Of a stretch of DNA of 64,000 bases, positions 21,944-30,909 are shown piece by piece. Under the pieces are notes generated by a model. It saw only the letters and a list, made by a program, of their open reading frames with translations. It was not told where the DNA came from and did not search any database. The position numbers were made by a program, and so were the translations under genes. Position 1 is the stretch's first letter. Each line of letters begins with the position of its first letter. The stretch comes from Agrocybe praecox (lineage: Eukaryota > Basidiomycota > Agaricomycetes > Agaricales > Agrocybaceae): assembly GCA_964017145.1 (NCBI GenBank), contig OZ024846.1, forward strand, positions 124,001 to 188,000, written 5' to 3'.

Positions 21944-23075
21944 CGAAGACATGGGCCAACATCTTTATTTTTACTCTCGCTATGGTCTTGCATCCAGAAT
22001 GTCGAGCGAGAGTTCAGGAAGAGATGGACCGTGTCGTTGGTGAGTCTAGACCACCGCAATGCGAAGACAGAAAAGACCTACCGTACTTGGAACGTTTACT
22101 CCAAGAGACATTCAGATAACATACTATAGTGCCACCCCTCTAGTAAGTACAATACACCTCTGGTTTGATAACAGTAATATTCACCCCAAGTAGATATTCC
22201 TCATCAATCGACTGAGGACGACGTTTATGAGGGAACGTTCGTTCCGAAGGGATCCACCGTCATTGCCAATACTCGGTGAGTAATCTGTCTGTTGATGGTA
22301 AAAATTTAAAATCTAAAGGCCTCGAAGTGGTATAACGCTTGACGAGGATGTATACAAAAGCCCTCGTGTATTAGGTCCAGCACGTTATCAGCGAGGGGAT
22401 CCCTTTCCATAATCTCAATTCGGGTACGGACGAAGGTACACCACGATGTTTGGTTCGTCAATACATATTAATTTTACTCGTACAGAATATGCCCTGGACG
22501 TTATCTGGCTGATGTCAGAGTTTGGATTGCCGCGGCACCCGTTTAAGGCTCCAAGCGTATGGTATATTTAGTGTATACTCCGGTTTTATCTGTATATGCA
22601 TACGTATACATATAGGTCATTTGAGTATACTGTTGATTTTTTAAAAATATACGGTATACAGTTTTTGTATACAGTTACCAAAAAAAAGGTGGTACAAATT
22701 CTGCTTTTGGTGTTATTATGTAGTAAATATGTCTGCAAAAAACATTGTGGATTCTTGTTCATAACTATTTCTAGTTTTTTGCACTTATCGGACATCCACA
22801 TGGGGTCGATTATAAATTACTGTATAAATTGTATATATACAGTAAACACTGTATACAAACCGTATCTATATAGTTTACTCGTTTTGAGTATAGGTATACT
22901 ATATGGTCGGAGCCTTACATCCGTTATATCTGAGTTTTGTATACCGCCGGCCATCGATGAAAATGGGAGCAAGATAATGCCGAAGGAAGAGTTTGTCTCC
23001 GCTATAATCTGCTATCCAAGGCCCTTTAGGTGTACTATTAGATTACACCACGGAAAGCTAGCAAATAAGTGCTAA
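21944..23075 (+). pseudogene. 3' half of a cytochrome P450, interrupted by a MITE
   Basis: The relic matches the last five exons of the intact P450 just upstream. Readable parts are WANIFIFTLAMVLHPECRAR, DRKDLPYLERLLQETFR, TEDDVYEGTFVPKGSTVIAN, LDEDVYKSP, QFGYGRR, ICPGRYLADVRVWIAAAP and, after an insertion, DENGSKIMPKEEFVSAI. It contains stops in place of Trp after ETFR (TAA) and after DPFP (TAA). A 370-bp MITE at 22546-22915 splits the C-terminal exon. The 5' half of the gene is absent. The last intron, present in every other copy here, is cleanly missing (see findings). Confidence 0.85.
22546..22915. mobile_element. MITE with TA target duplication inside the P450 relic
   Basis: A 370-bp AT-rich insert with inverted ends. 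The left end reads AGGCTCC...GGTATA...TATACTC, and the right end read in reverse gives AGGCTCC...AGTATA...TATACTC. It is flanked by TA on each side (22544-22545 and 22916-22917). It holds many GTATAC units and no gene. TA duplication and inverted ends are typical of Tc1/mariner-type non-autonomous elements. P450 exon sequence continues on both sides. Confidence 0.75.
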
Positions 23076-23297
23076 GCTGCGATTGCAAACTGAAAGGGAT
23101 AACCCAAAAGGAGTCACATCTCGCGGAACAGATATAGCCGTTACAGAGTCTAGACACTCTTTCCCATTGCCTGCTCTTCATTCGGACTCAACATATGAGA
23201 ATCGAATAAAAAACTAGTAAAGGGCAAGATAATCACTACTCGAATTATATGTCATCATTCAGGTCAACATAAAACAGGCTCTGATCATCAAAAAATT

Positions 23298-23390
23298 CGC
23301 TGGAAGCAGGATTTGAACCTACGCGGTGAAACACCAAGTGATGAATTTGAGAGTTCAAATCACTCGCCTTAACGACTCGGCCATCCCAGC
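23298..23390 (-). tRNA. tRNA-Ser (UGA) with a short intron
   Basis: On the minus strand the acceptor stem GCTGGGA pairs with TTCCAGC, with discriminator G. The D-arm is GGCCGAGTCGTTAAGGC (A-box like). The anticodon stem is AGTGA/TCACT around TTTGAA, giving anticodon TGA. About 11 nt after position 37 form an intron. There is a long variable arm (GGTG-TTT-CACC) and a T-arm GTAGG-TTCAAAT-CCTGC with a good B box (GGTTCAAATCC). The long variable arm and TGA anticodon identify serine. The extra bases in the anticodon arm match the canonical eukaryotic intron position. Confidence 0.88.
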
Positions 23391-23628
23391 CACGATTTGC
23401 CAAGATGATTACGTCACAATCCGTCGGCATGTATGCCGAGTTAATTAATCATTAAATCGTAAGAAAGGTTAGTCAAAGGTTCGAACCCGAGAAAGCTCAT
23501 CGTGATTCGTCAATGGTCATCGTGAGGTCCACTCTTAAAATTTCTTAGTGGGTAACTCGAAAGACGTCCATGCATACAAATACAAAATCTACACCTATTG
23601 TTCTATCTTTAATTTACCAGACTTACTG

Positions 23629-24306
23629 TTATTGATGTACTGGGCGAAATGCGTTGACGAAATGAGATGTCCGAGTAGCTGACCGGGGTATTCCCATGTC
23701 CGTCTTCCGTCGTGGATTAGTAACATTCTGGCCGAGGGTTTCTTTCGCGAAGCGATATAACTCTGTCAGAAATATATCATTTGGGTACGGTAACCCCGGT
23801 GCAGATCGTCGGATATGTTGAAGCGCGTCGTGGGGGTCACGTTGTATAGGTATTGTCTTGCCACTCATTTCGTAGGCTGTGGCAATGCTGGTACTGCATG
23901 AGCAGTGTAAATTGAATTTCCCGGTACAGTGGATAAGCAATATCGCATCTGGACTGGACGATAGAGCTTCGTGCATTATCCTCATCGCTCGTGGTAGTTG
24001 TCGAGCCATGTTGAAAGGACCGTCGTTGGTCCTGTCGCTGACTAGTACTTTGTACCTGTTTTTGTTGGGTATGAGCGGCTCCAATATTGGTCCGTGAGCG
24101 ACTTGAAGAATGTGTGTCACTTTGTAGGTCTTCATTAGCCCTGGATCTTGAGAAAATGCAAGATCGGATATGATTATCCTCTCGATAGGCAGCAAGTTAA
24201 ACGTTGGAGTGGGGGCGGTGGATTGAGCTCTACGACTGAAGTGTGATGAAGGGGAATAAGGCGGACTCGGGGCGCCGTTATATACTTCGTCCATATCGTA
24301 CAACAT
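23629..24306 (-). CDS. dual-specificity-phosphatase-like protein with a broken signature loop
   Basis: A single open frame of 225 residues. The fold-defining parts of an atypical dual-specificity phosphatase are visible: an early strand IIISDLAFSQDPGLMKTYKV with ITHILQVAHG-like continuation, YKVLVSDRTND (where the general acid Asp is expected), a helix PRAMRIMHEALSSS, and the strand ILLIHC (H126, C127). After the Cys a functional enzyme has five residues and then Arg-Ser. Here the text is C-TGKFNLHCSC-STSIATAY: about four residues too long, with Cys where Arg should be. The helix that follows (SIATAYEM) and the C-terminal DALQHIRRSAP look normal. It is either a pseudophosphatase or a dying gene. 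The 24-residue Ser/Pro-rich N-terminus is disordered. No intron is needed. Confidence 0.55.
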   Translation of the reverse strand: MLYDMDEVYNGAPSPPYSPSSHFSRRAQSTAPTPTFNLLPIERIIISDLAFSQDPGLMKTYKVTHILQVAHGPILEPLIPNKNRYKVLVSDRTNDGPFNMARQLPRAMRIMHEALSSSPDAILLIHCTGKFNLHCSCSTSIATAYEMSGKTIPIQRDPHDALQHIRRSAPGLPYPNDIFLTELYRFAKETLGQNVTNPRRKTDMGIPRSATRTSHFVNAFRPVHQ

Positions 24307-25163
24307 CTTGGAATATTTTGTTGCTGAAGTGAGGCGTGCTTTTCTCGGAATACTTGCGAATGCGTCAATAGCTAGGCTATGGATGGATGAAGAAGAAAGG
24401 GACGAACTACGGGTGTTGAACTTCTTATATACAACGATGCACGAGCCAGGACTGTCACTTTTATTTTGGTTATAGAGAACAAGGACGAGCGGATGATGAA
24501 AGGGACATCGTAGTTCGCTCTAGGAGTGCTACTTATATAAATCTGATAGCATTCCACTGAGCACAGCCTCTCGAGAAAGATAAGATTAGATAAGTCTAAT
24601 TTTAATGATGCTGAGTCTTGAGCAGGCAGAAGAGTAAGGTTGTGCTTGAAGTAGGCTGTCCTACAGCATAATGTAGGTAGTGAGTCAGCTTATCCTAAAC
24701 TCCCGATATGCATCGACAAATTCCGAAAAAGAACATGGAATGCAACGCATCAGAACTTCCGCCATAACACGCATTTCGATAAGGAACGATAGAGAACACC
24801 ATACATATGCATATCGAATTCTGTGATGAAGACGCTGATCATGGATTACATGTGGGACATCGTGCGTATTAATATGCGTGTCACGGAGGAGCTCCAGGAT
24901 GTCCAGGACAACAATGGGTAAGATGCCAGGTAGCGTTCACGCCCACCGCATACTTTTGGGTTTTCCTTCTTTATCACTAAAGTAACTATATATGCAGAAA
25001 CGGAGAGGCCACAACCAGCCGCCGTACCCCATCGTTCGTCACCCCGAACCCGTCGCATATTCAATATATAATGCGTCAGATACTGTTGTAGACATGGATG
25101 CAGATGTGGATGTGACCGGAGACAGGAGGTGTATCGAATGAATGCTAGCAAAAAAAAACAGTT
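24307..25163. other. intergenic, no gene seen
   Basis: Upstream of the phosphatase-like gene, running to the edge of the TIR element. A 101-codon minus-strand frame (24846-25151) has no recognisable content. Confidence 0.4.
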
Positions 25164-25172
25164 TGTGGTTCC

Positions 25173-25337
25173 TAGACTCGCGACCAGTACGTTAGGTGGT
25201 GATTACTCATCTGTCATCCCTGATGCCTCATTGTTTGGCCTTTGTTGTGAATTTGTTTGGCTTTCTCTAACATCAAGCGGGACTCAATCGGACTGTGAAA
25301 AGGAGGAGCATCACCACCTAACGACTGGGAGTTACGG
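25173..25337 (+). repeat. left terminal inverted repeat (outer part)
   Basis: Pairs with 33148-33313 in reverse. Shared text includes GACTCGCGACCAGTACG, GTTAGGTGGTGAT, TCGGACTGTGAAAAGG, ATCACCACCTAACGACTGGG and GAGTTACGG. It contains its own internal inverted pair (GTTAGGTGGTGAT...ATCACCACCTAAC), so a single strand can fold into a hairpin. The LTR element splits the repeat at 25337/30910. Confidence 0.75.
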
Positions 25338-25746
25338 TGTGACGAAAGTGACAGCCGTGACTTGGGTAAGCGACGGCGGTTTGGTTTCGGCACACAGAGG
25401 AACTTAGAACAGGTAAAGACGGGCTTAACTTGACTAAATTCACTGGGGTTTTAGCTACGAGATAGTACAGTTTATATACTATAGAGTAGCTAAATAAAAG
25501 GAGTAAAAATGCGAAGAGAAACGGATTCTGCATAAGCAATAACCAGTAATATGGAGCAAAAGAATGGAAGTAAAGAAAGAATCATGTGGAAAGGAACATT
25601 ATAGAAATATAGCAATGAAAGTAAGAGGTTTCAAGGAACATGGAATGAAGGGATAAACGAGCGACGAAGGTATGAGGAAGTGAGTGATAAGATAAGATAA
25701 GAAATTAAATGATCGTGTGATGTGATGGAAAATCATATTCGTTACA
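25338..25746 (-). repeat. LTR (3' LTR relative to the gag frame)
   Basis: 409 bp, the same as 30496-30904 as read. On the minus strand it begins TGTAACGAATATG and ends CTTTCGTCACA. Confidence 0.9.
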
Positions 25747-26838
25747 GTCGCCCTCCAGGCGTTACGAAGAAACGCCTCTAATTTCCGATAGTTGGAGTGC
25801 CAGGGAAAAATATAGTGAGGCCATCCGTCGAGAGATCATCAAAGGGACGTGGGAACGACGAGATAAGAGCAAGGACGCTCGAAGGTTTGACAGCCGGCAT
25901 TTGCCGTGCGATTGATTAGCGCCAAAATGCGTGGACTTGTGTTTTATGCGCGTGTTGAGTGTCGTGTGCGTTGACGTTAACAGCCTACGTGTTTCGGCTA
26001 AAGTATAAATGAGTGAGGAGTTAAACACACGTCGTCAATTGATAAAAGAGGTCGAAAATGAGTGGATGTTGTGGTAAGACCCATTTCCGTCATGAGTTAA
26101 AATGAGTGTGGTATGCGTTTCCGGCGCGTGTCGTCGTGAATAACAGTGTGTGGGTCGTAAAATCGTTGCGATGATATGTTTATTTTTCTGGAATGGGAAT
26201 CGGAGTGGTCCGGCGTCGTAAAAGGTAATGAATATGATGACTAGGTCATACAGAAGAAAGACGGGGGTAAGGTGTTTCATAAGGTCGTTGATGATAGGTT
26301 CGTGGTGGTAGAAATAATCCTGATGGCATTTACGTTCGAAAGATGAATTATGAGGGTCGGAAAATTCGAGTTCGGTCGAGTTGCGAATGGAGAAAAATGG
26401 ATTGTTAAGAGAAAGGAAATAGATCGGATGAGGAAATGATTGAAAGGATATGTCTGGAGCAAGTGTGGATCGAAAAGTATTCGAGAAATAGAAATAAAAC
26501 ATGTAGAAGTTTGGAATGATAAAATAGAAAAGAAAGTGGAGAATAATCAAAGGAATGTATCGAGTATCTTGGGCAGTGATTTATTTGTAGGATTAATTTT
26601 GAGAGCTGGAAGACCAATGACGTTGAGTTTTGTGGAAGCGAAATAAACGAGAAGTGATTGTCGAGAGCTGGTTGATAAATGAAGAGGATGAGGGAATGAA
26701 TTGAATCTTTGAGGGAGGTTGATGAATTTTTGGCCAATTTTCGGATGAGGATTCTGAGCGTGAGTGTAGATAATGGCGAGGATCGTCTGAAGGAAATTTT
26801 TCGATCTCGCTTTCTCGACTTGAGAGTACACAGTCGTT
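25747..26838. other. internal non-coding region of the LTR element
   Basis: About 1.1 kb between the end of the gag frame and the 3' LTR. On the minus strand it is rich in short open frames with low-complexity Phe/Ser/Leu content, but has no recognisable domain and no trace of pol. It could be an untranslated region or the remains of a lost pol gene. Confidence 0.5.
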
Positions 26839-29800
26839 CTACGGAGGCGATATCTGTAGTAAAGATGAAGAATTTGTGCTGCTCTCGCCCTCCTTTCGTT
26901 CTCCTGGGTTCACAAGAACAAAACGATCAGAATTGATTGATAAATGCGATATATTAGTCTCGATTCCGTGATGAAGAGAATGTCCCTCATTAGAGTCCGA
27001 TTCATTGAGACTACATGTGTCAGACTTGCGGCCTTTATCTGTGCGATTGAGAAATAGTGTGCTCATTACGGTCTCACTATATTGACGTGTAGATAGCCAC
27101 TGCTTTACTATCTCGCCAGCTGAGATAACACCAGCTTCGCGTGCACACCGTTCTGCGTACCATCTACCAACGGAAAACATTCCGTACTCGAGCCGAACGG
27201 TATGTATATACGACTCAATCTTACGACATCTATCATAGATACAGTAGACGTCATAATTATCTCTCGTTATTTCAAAGCGAGATTGTAGCTTATAGTATGC
27301 TTCAGCCCACAATACGTGAGTTTTATCTCCCGGATAAGGTGCACACTTCTTTAATACATTATCGAGACGACTAATTGTGAGTCCATTAATTTTTCCAATC
27401 TCAGAAGAGTAAAGGTCGCATCGGGACAGTGAACTCATGAGTTCTATACACTGATCATCAATAGAATCGTGCTGCTCGCATAATTCAAGTGTTCGAGCTA
27501 AATACATCGAATTGTAGATCTGATTATTATTCAGCTTATCTCGGTACCACGAGACGATATCAAAAATAGGCATTTCAAGCCTTGATTTGTCAATAGATAG
27601 CTTTAACTCCAACTCGAGATCATGTACAATATATTTTCGTGACCCCTTATTTTTAGGATATATCGTGAACCGATCCTCGGCGTTTAGTGATGGGTCTATT
27701 GAAGGGTAACATGAATATGATCTTTCAATTAATAGTTGACGTGGTATCTCAGTCAATGGACACCCAAAGGCTAACCATGGTAGCCTGGTGAAGGATATAT
27801 TAAGAGCTCTCGCCCTCCGTTTCGAGTACCAATTTCGTAGATCAAAACTGCTATTTTTGAGCAATAATTGTGGAATGCGAATACGAAATTTCGTAAGGTT
27901 ATCTATAATAAGATAAGCGCCCTTCGGTTTATATAATTTTACCGCATCAAATCGAGTCAGTAAAGGCTGTAATGCATCATATTTATATCTCTCATCGCCC
28001 GGGAACGGTGGGCTGCATTTATTTAAAATATATTCAATATTCATGGCATAGCTATCGCCAATTGATCCATGGGGGTACCAGCCTGCATGATGTATCCATG
28101 GTGGCTTATTTTTCGTTGTTTCGAGAGGTACAGATTGTTCAAACGAAATAGCGCCCAGTGGGATACTATCTAATGTCCCATCTGATGCGTCGGATTCATA
28201 ATCGTCGTACATCTGCTGCATATGATGAACCGATAGTCCTGGTGGCTTATCTCTGACATGTGTCGATGAATTACGTTGCGGACAATTTCTGGACATGTGT
28301 CCGTGTTCGTTGCATTGGAAACAGCGTCCTGATGCTAAGCGCGCTATGCGCTCCTTCTCGGATAGTAGAGGTGGCTTATTATATATATATTCTTTATGTT
28401 CGGACTTCTTATCTGATCCATAGCGAGTGTTGTAGAATGTCGCTTTTCTGGACAATATACTATCATCCTCAGATGATGAGGATTCATTTTCGTCGTAGTT
28501 AGACGAATTTGATCTCGAGTCACGATGCTTTTGAGACGATGGGAAAGGATAATCTCGTAACTCTGATCTTCCAGCATACTGGGATCGTTGAAAACGATTA
28601 TTTGAGTGTTCAGTGCGACGATCTCGAAGATGGGCAACATTCTCCGAGATCTCTATTATTTCTGCACGGGAAATTACTTCATCCCACGAGGAGGTATCAG
28701 GATGCAGTCCATCTCTCCATAATGCTTGTTGTATAGCATCTGTAGTTCCATTCCAGAACTTGTTGACTAGATCACAGTTGGTAATTGTACCAATCAAATT
28801 TGATAGCTCTTCTAAGTAATGAGCATAGTCGCTTACGGATCGAGATCCCTGCGTAGCATTATTAAATTTATTTCGCATTCTTTGCCTGTAATCGATTGGG
28901 AAGCAATAATTAAACAATGCTTCGTAAAATTCAGACATTCTCCAATTTTCTTCATCCATAGATACTTTTTGGAGATAAAAATCGTATGCGCGTCCTGTCA
29001 TAAAGTAGGACAACGCAAAAGCGCAACGCTTTTTCTTAATTTCACTGTCTTTGAGGTATGCGGCACTTTCTTTAACGAACCTATGATAGGCACGAGCATC
29101 AGGTCGGCCATCATACATACTAGGTTTGAATGCTTTACTACTGGAGTGCAGCTTCGATTTCCCGGATCGTCGCTTCTTATTCTTATTTTTAGAATATTTA
29201 GGTCGTTGACTAGAAGAATCAGATGATTCGGACGAGCTAGAGGGTGACGAAGATGAGTCAGATGAACTCGACTCGGATGAACTGGAGCTCGAGCTTGAGG
29301 AACTCGATGTACTAGAGCTCGATAAGCTCGGGGAAGGTTTTACTACTTTAGGTTTAGATCTGTGGGGTGTAGCAACACTTTTCAAGGCTATGCCAATAAA
29401 AGATTTCGGGTCAATATGAGCTGCTGGACGCGCTTCGGCAGGCAGCTTATTTTTAGCTCTTGAGCGCTTGATATTAATAGCTTCAGGTGGAGTTCGCGTA
29501 TGGGCATTATGTGCAACCGAAAAACTTCTATGGTTCTTACGTGACTCGGAGCTCCGCTCCTCAGGGACTTGTGGAGTTCTATCCCTTTCTCGGTTACGAT
29601 TTTTCTTCGAAAATTGTTCGAGTGCAAGGCGCTGTCTTTCGGGACTTATTTCCTCAGAATTTAAATTGATATTTCCCCATTCTCGGGGATCTATACCCTT
29701 TCCTTTGTGCTTAACGGGTTTCTCATCCTGAGACAATGATTTAGTATGCTTAGATTCAGCAAGCTTTCCATTCCTGCGAGCAATTTTCTCTTTCTTTGCA

Positions 29801-30294
29801 GGTGTAGTTAATTTGTCAGCATTCATCAGGGTATTACTGAATTCATTTCGGAGTTCCGGAACTCTATTCGCATTGGAGGTATCCTTGGACACTTTCCCAC
29901 GTCGCGTACGACGAGATTTCTTATTATACGCACGTCTGCGCTGGACCGTAGTCCACTCATTGTTATCCGACTCATCACATTCGGACGAACTTTCATTTAC
30001 GGAATTATTATTATTATTAAACATTCCCGTAGGAACAGTATTCAGTTTAATATAAGAGCCTGGCTCTACCCCGGGAATGGGCGAAGCTCTTACGGCCTCC
30101 TTACCACCTCGAATATTCGTAGGTGAGGGTGATCTCGAAGCAACAACGTCGCTGTAAGCGCGTCTTGGCATCACTTCGGAGACACCGGCATACTCATGAA
30201 TACCGACGTCTGAACCATGGGACGAAATCGAATCTTCATTTTTGGCCACGGCAGCGACTGCCGTACGCGACCGGATAATATAATTCTTTTTCAT
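26839..30294 (-). CDS. Gag-type polyprotein with CCHC zinc knuckle and three C-terminal modules
   Basis: One unbroken frame of 1151 residues. Residues 1-320 are charged and disordered. About 322-365 is an almost pure Ser stretch with Glu/Asp. About 393-555 is a Gypsy-type Gag domain (YDGRPDARAYHRFVKE, LSYFMTGRAYDFYLQK, EFYEALFNYCFPIDYRQRMR, SVSDYAHYLEEL, LWRDGLHPDTSSWDEV). About 657-672 is a zinc knuckle CFQCNEHGHMSRNC. The C-terminal third carries three related units near 775-830, 868-925 and 1010-1060, each with a short beta-rich piece then [FM][DF][LIVS]xxWYxxxxxR. Gag packages element RNA into particles. The frame is intact, in line with a recent insertion. The role of the C-terminal units is unknown. 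Similar stand-alone Gag proteins are common in Agaricomycete genomes as I recall; this is memory, not a search. Confidence 0.85.
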   Translation of the reverse strand: MKKNYIIRSRTAVAAVAKNEDSISSHGSDVGIHEYAGVSEVMPRRAYSDVVASRSPSPTNIRGGKEAVRASPIPGVEPGSYIKLNTVPTGMFNNNNNSVNESSSECDESDNNEWTTVQRRRAYNKKSRRTRRGKVSKDTSNANRVPELRNEFSNTLMNADKLTTPAKKEKIARRNGKLAESKHTKSLSQDEKPVKHKGKGIDPREWGNINLNSEEISPERQRLALEQFSKKNRNRERDRTPQVPEERSSESRKNHRSFSVAHNAHTRTPPEAINIKRSRAKNKLPAEARPAAHIDPKSFIGIALKSVATPHRSKPKVVKPSPSLSSSSTSSSSSSSSSSSESSSSDSSSSPSSSSESSDSSSQRPKYSKNKNKKRRSGKSKLHSSSKAFKPSMYDGRPDARAYHRFVKESAAYLKDSEIKKKRCAFALSYFMTGRAYDFYLQKVSMDEENWRMSEFYEALFNYCFPIDYRQRMRNKFNNATQGSRSVSDYAHYLEELSNLIGTITNCDLVNKFWNGTTDAIQQALWRDGLHPDTSSWDEVISRAEIIEISENVAHLRDRRTEHSNNRFQRSQYAGRSELRDYPFPSSQKHRDSRSNSSNYDENESSSSEDDSILSRKATFYNTRYGSDKKSEHKEYIYNKPPLLSEKERIARLASGRCFQCNEHGHMSRNCPQRNSSTHVRDKPPGLSVHHMQQMYDDYESDASDGTLDSIPLGAISFEQSVPLETTKNKPPWIHHAGWYPHGSIGDSYAMNIEYILNKCSPPFPGDERYKYDALQPLLTRFDAVKLYKPKGAYLIIDNLTKFRIRIPQLLLKNSSFDLRNWYSKRRARALNISFTRLPWLAFGCPLTEIPRQLLIERSYSCYPSIDPSLNAEDRFTIYPKNKGSRKYIVHDLELELKLSIDKSRLEMPIFDIVSWYRDKLNNNQIYNSMYLARTLELCEQHDSIDDQCIELMSSLSRCDLYSSEIGKINGLTISRLDNVLKKCAPYPGDKTHVLWAEAYYKLQSRFEITRDNYDVYCIYDRCRKIESYIHTVRLEYGMFSVGRWYAERCAREAGVISAGEIVKQWLSTRQYSETVMSTLFLNRTDKGRKSDTCSLNESDSNEGHSLHHGIETNISHLSINSDRFVLVNPGERKEGESSTNSSSLLQISPP

Positions 30295-30495
30295 AATAGT
30301 CAGCTAAAAATAGGTAGAATGAATACTCACGAAAATTTCAGAGACACAGTTCAGGAAAAGGTTGCTGCCAGGTGCTGGAGGGTTCCGGGTGATCAGGCCA
30401 GAGGATACCGAGCAACAAGGCGGCGAGAGGAGAAGAGAAAAGAGATGAAAGCAAGATATCGAGTTTTCGAGCAAGTTGTTGTGCGTCAAAAAAGA

Positions 30496-30904
30496 TGTGA
30501 CGAAAGTGACAGCCGTGACTTGGGTAAGCGACGGCGGTTTGGTTTCGGCACACAGAGGAACTTAGAACAGGTAAAGACGGGCTTAACTTGACTAAATTCA
30601 CTGGGGTTTTAGCTACGAGATAGTACAGTTTATATACTATAGAGTAGCTAAATAAAAGGAGTAAAAATGCGAAGAGAAACGGATTCTGCATAAGCAATAA
30701 CCAGTAATATGGAGCAAAAGAATGGAAGTAAAGAAAGAATCATGTGGAAAGGAACATTATAGAAATATAGCAATGAAAGTAAGAGGTTTCAAGGAACATG
30801 GAATGAAGGGATAAACGAGCGACGAAGGTATGAGGAAGTGAGTGATAAGATAAGATAAGAAATTAAATGATCGTGTGATGTGATGGAAAATCATATTCGT
30901 TACA
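30496..30904 (-). repeat. LTR (5' LTR relative to the gag frame)
   Basis: 409 bp, the same as 25338-25746 as read. It precedes the gag start codon by about 200 bp in the coding sense. TACGG (30905-30909) follows as target duplication. Confidence 0.9.
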
Positions 30905-30909
30905 TACGG

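Larger units (their letters stand above)
25338..30904 (-). mobile_element. Gag-only LTR retrotransposon, complete, recent
   Basis: Two 409-bp direct repeats (25338-25746 and 30496-30904) frame 4.75 kb of internal DNA. I saw no difference between the two LTRs by eye. The target duplication is TACGG (25333-25337 and 30905-30909). LTR ends are TG...CA. The only coding sequence is the 1151-codon minus-strand Gag-type frame; no protease, reverse transcriptase, RNase H or integrase motif was seen in any frame. It therefore needs enzymes from another element. A purine-rich run (GGAGGGCGAC) lies directly before the 3' LTR in the coding sense, as a polypurine tract should. No TGG-starting primer site follows the 5' LTR. 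Confidence 0.9.

Noticed and set aside
23245..23430. 61-codon minus-strand frame
   Set aside because: It overlaps the tRNA-Ser gene and is explained by it.
24846..25151. 101-codon minus-strand frame
   Set aside because: No family resemblance, composition not protein-like, and it runs up to the border of the TIR element.
25747..26838. Several minus-strand frames after gag, considered as a pol gene in another frame
   Set aside because: Low-complexity Phe/Ser/Leu text with no YxDD, HHCC or DDE motif.
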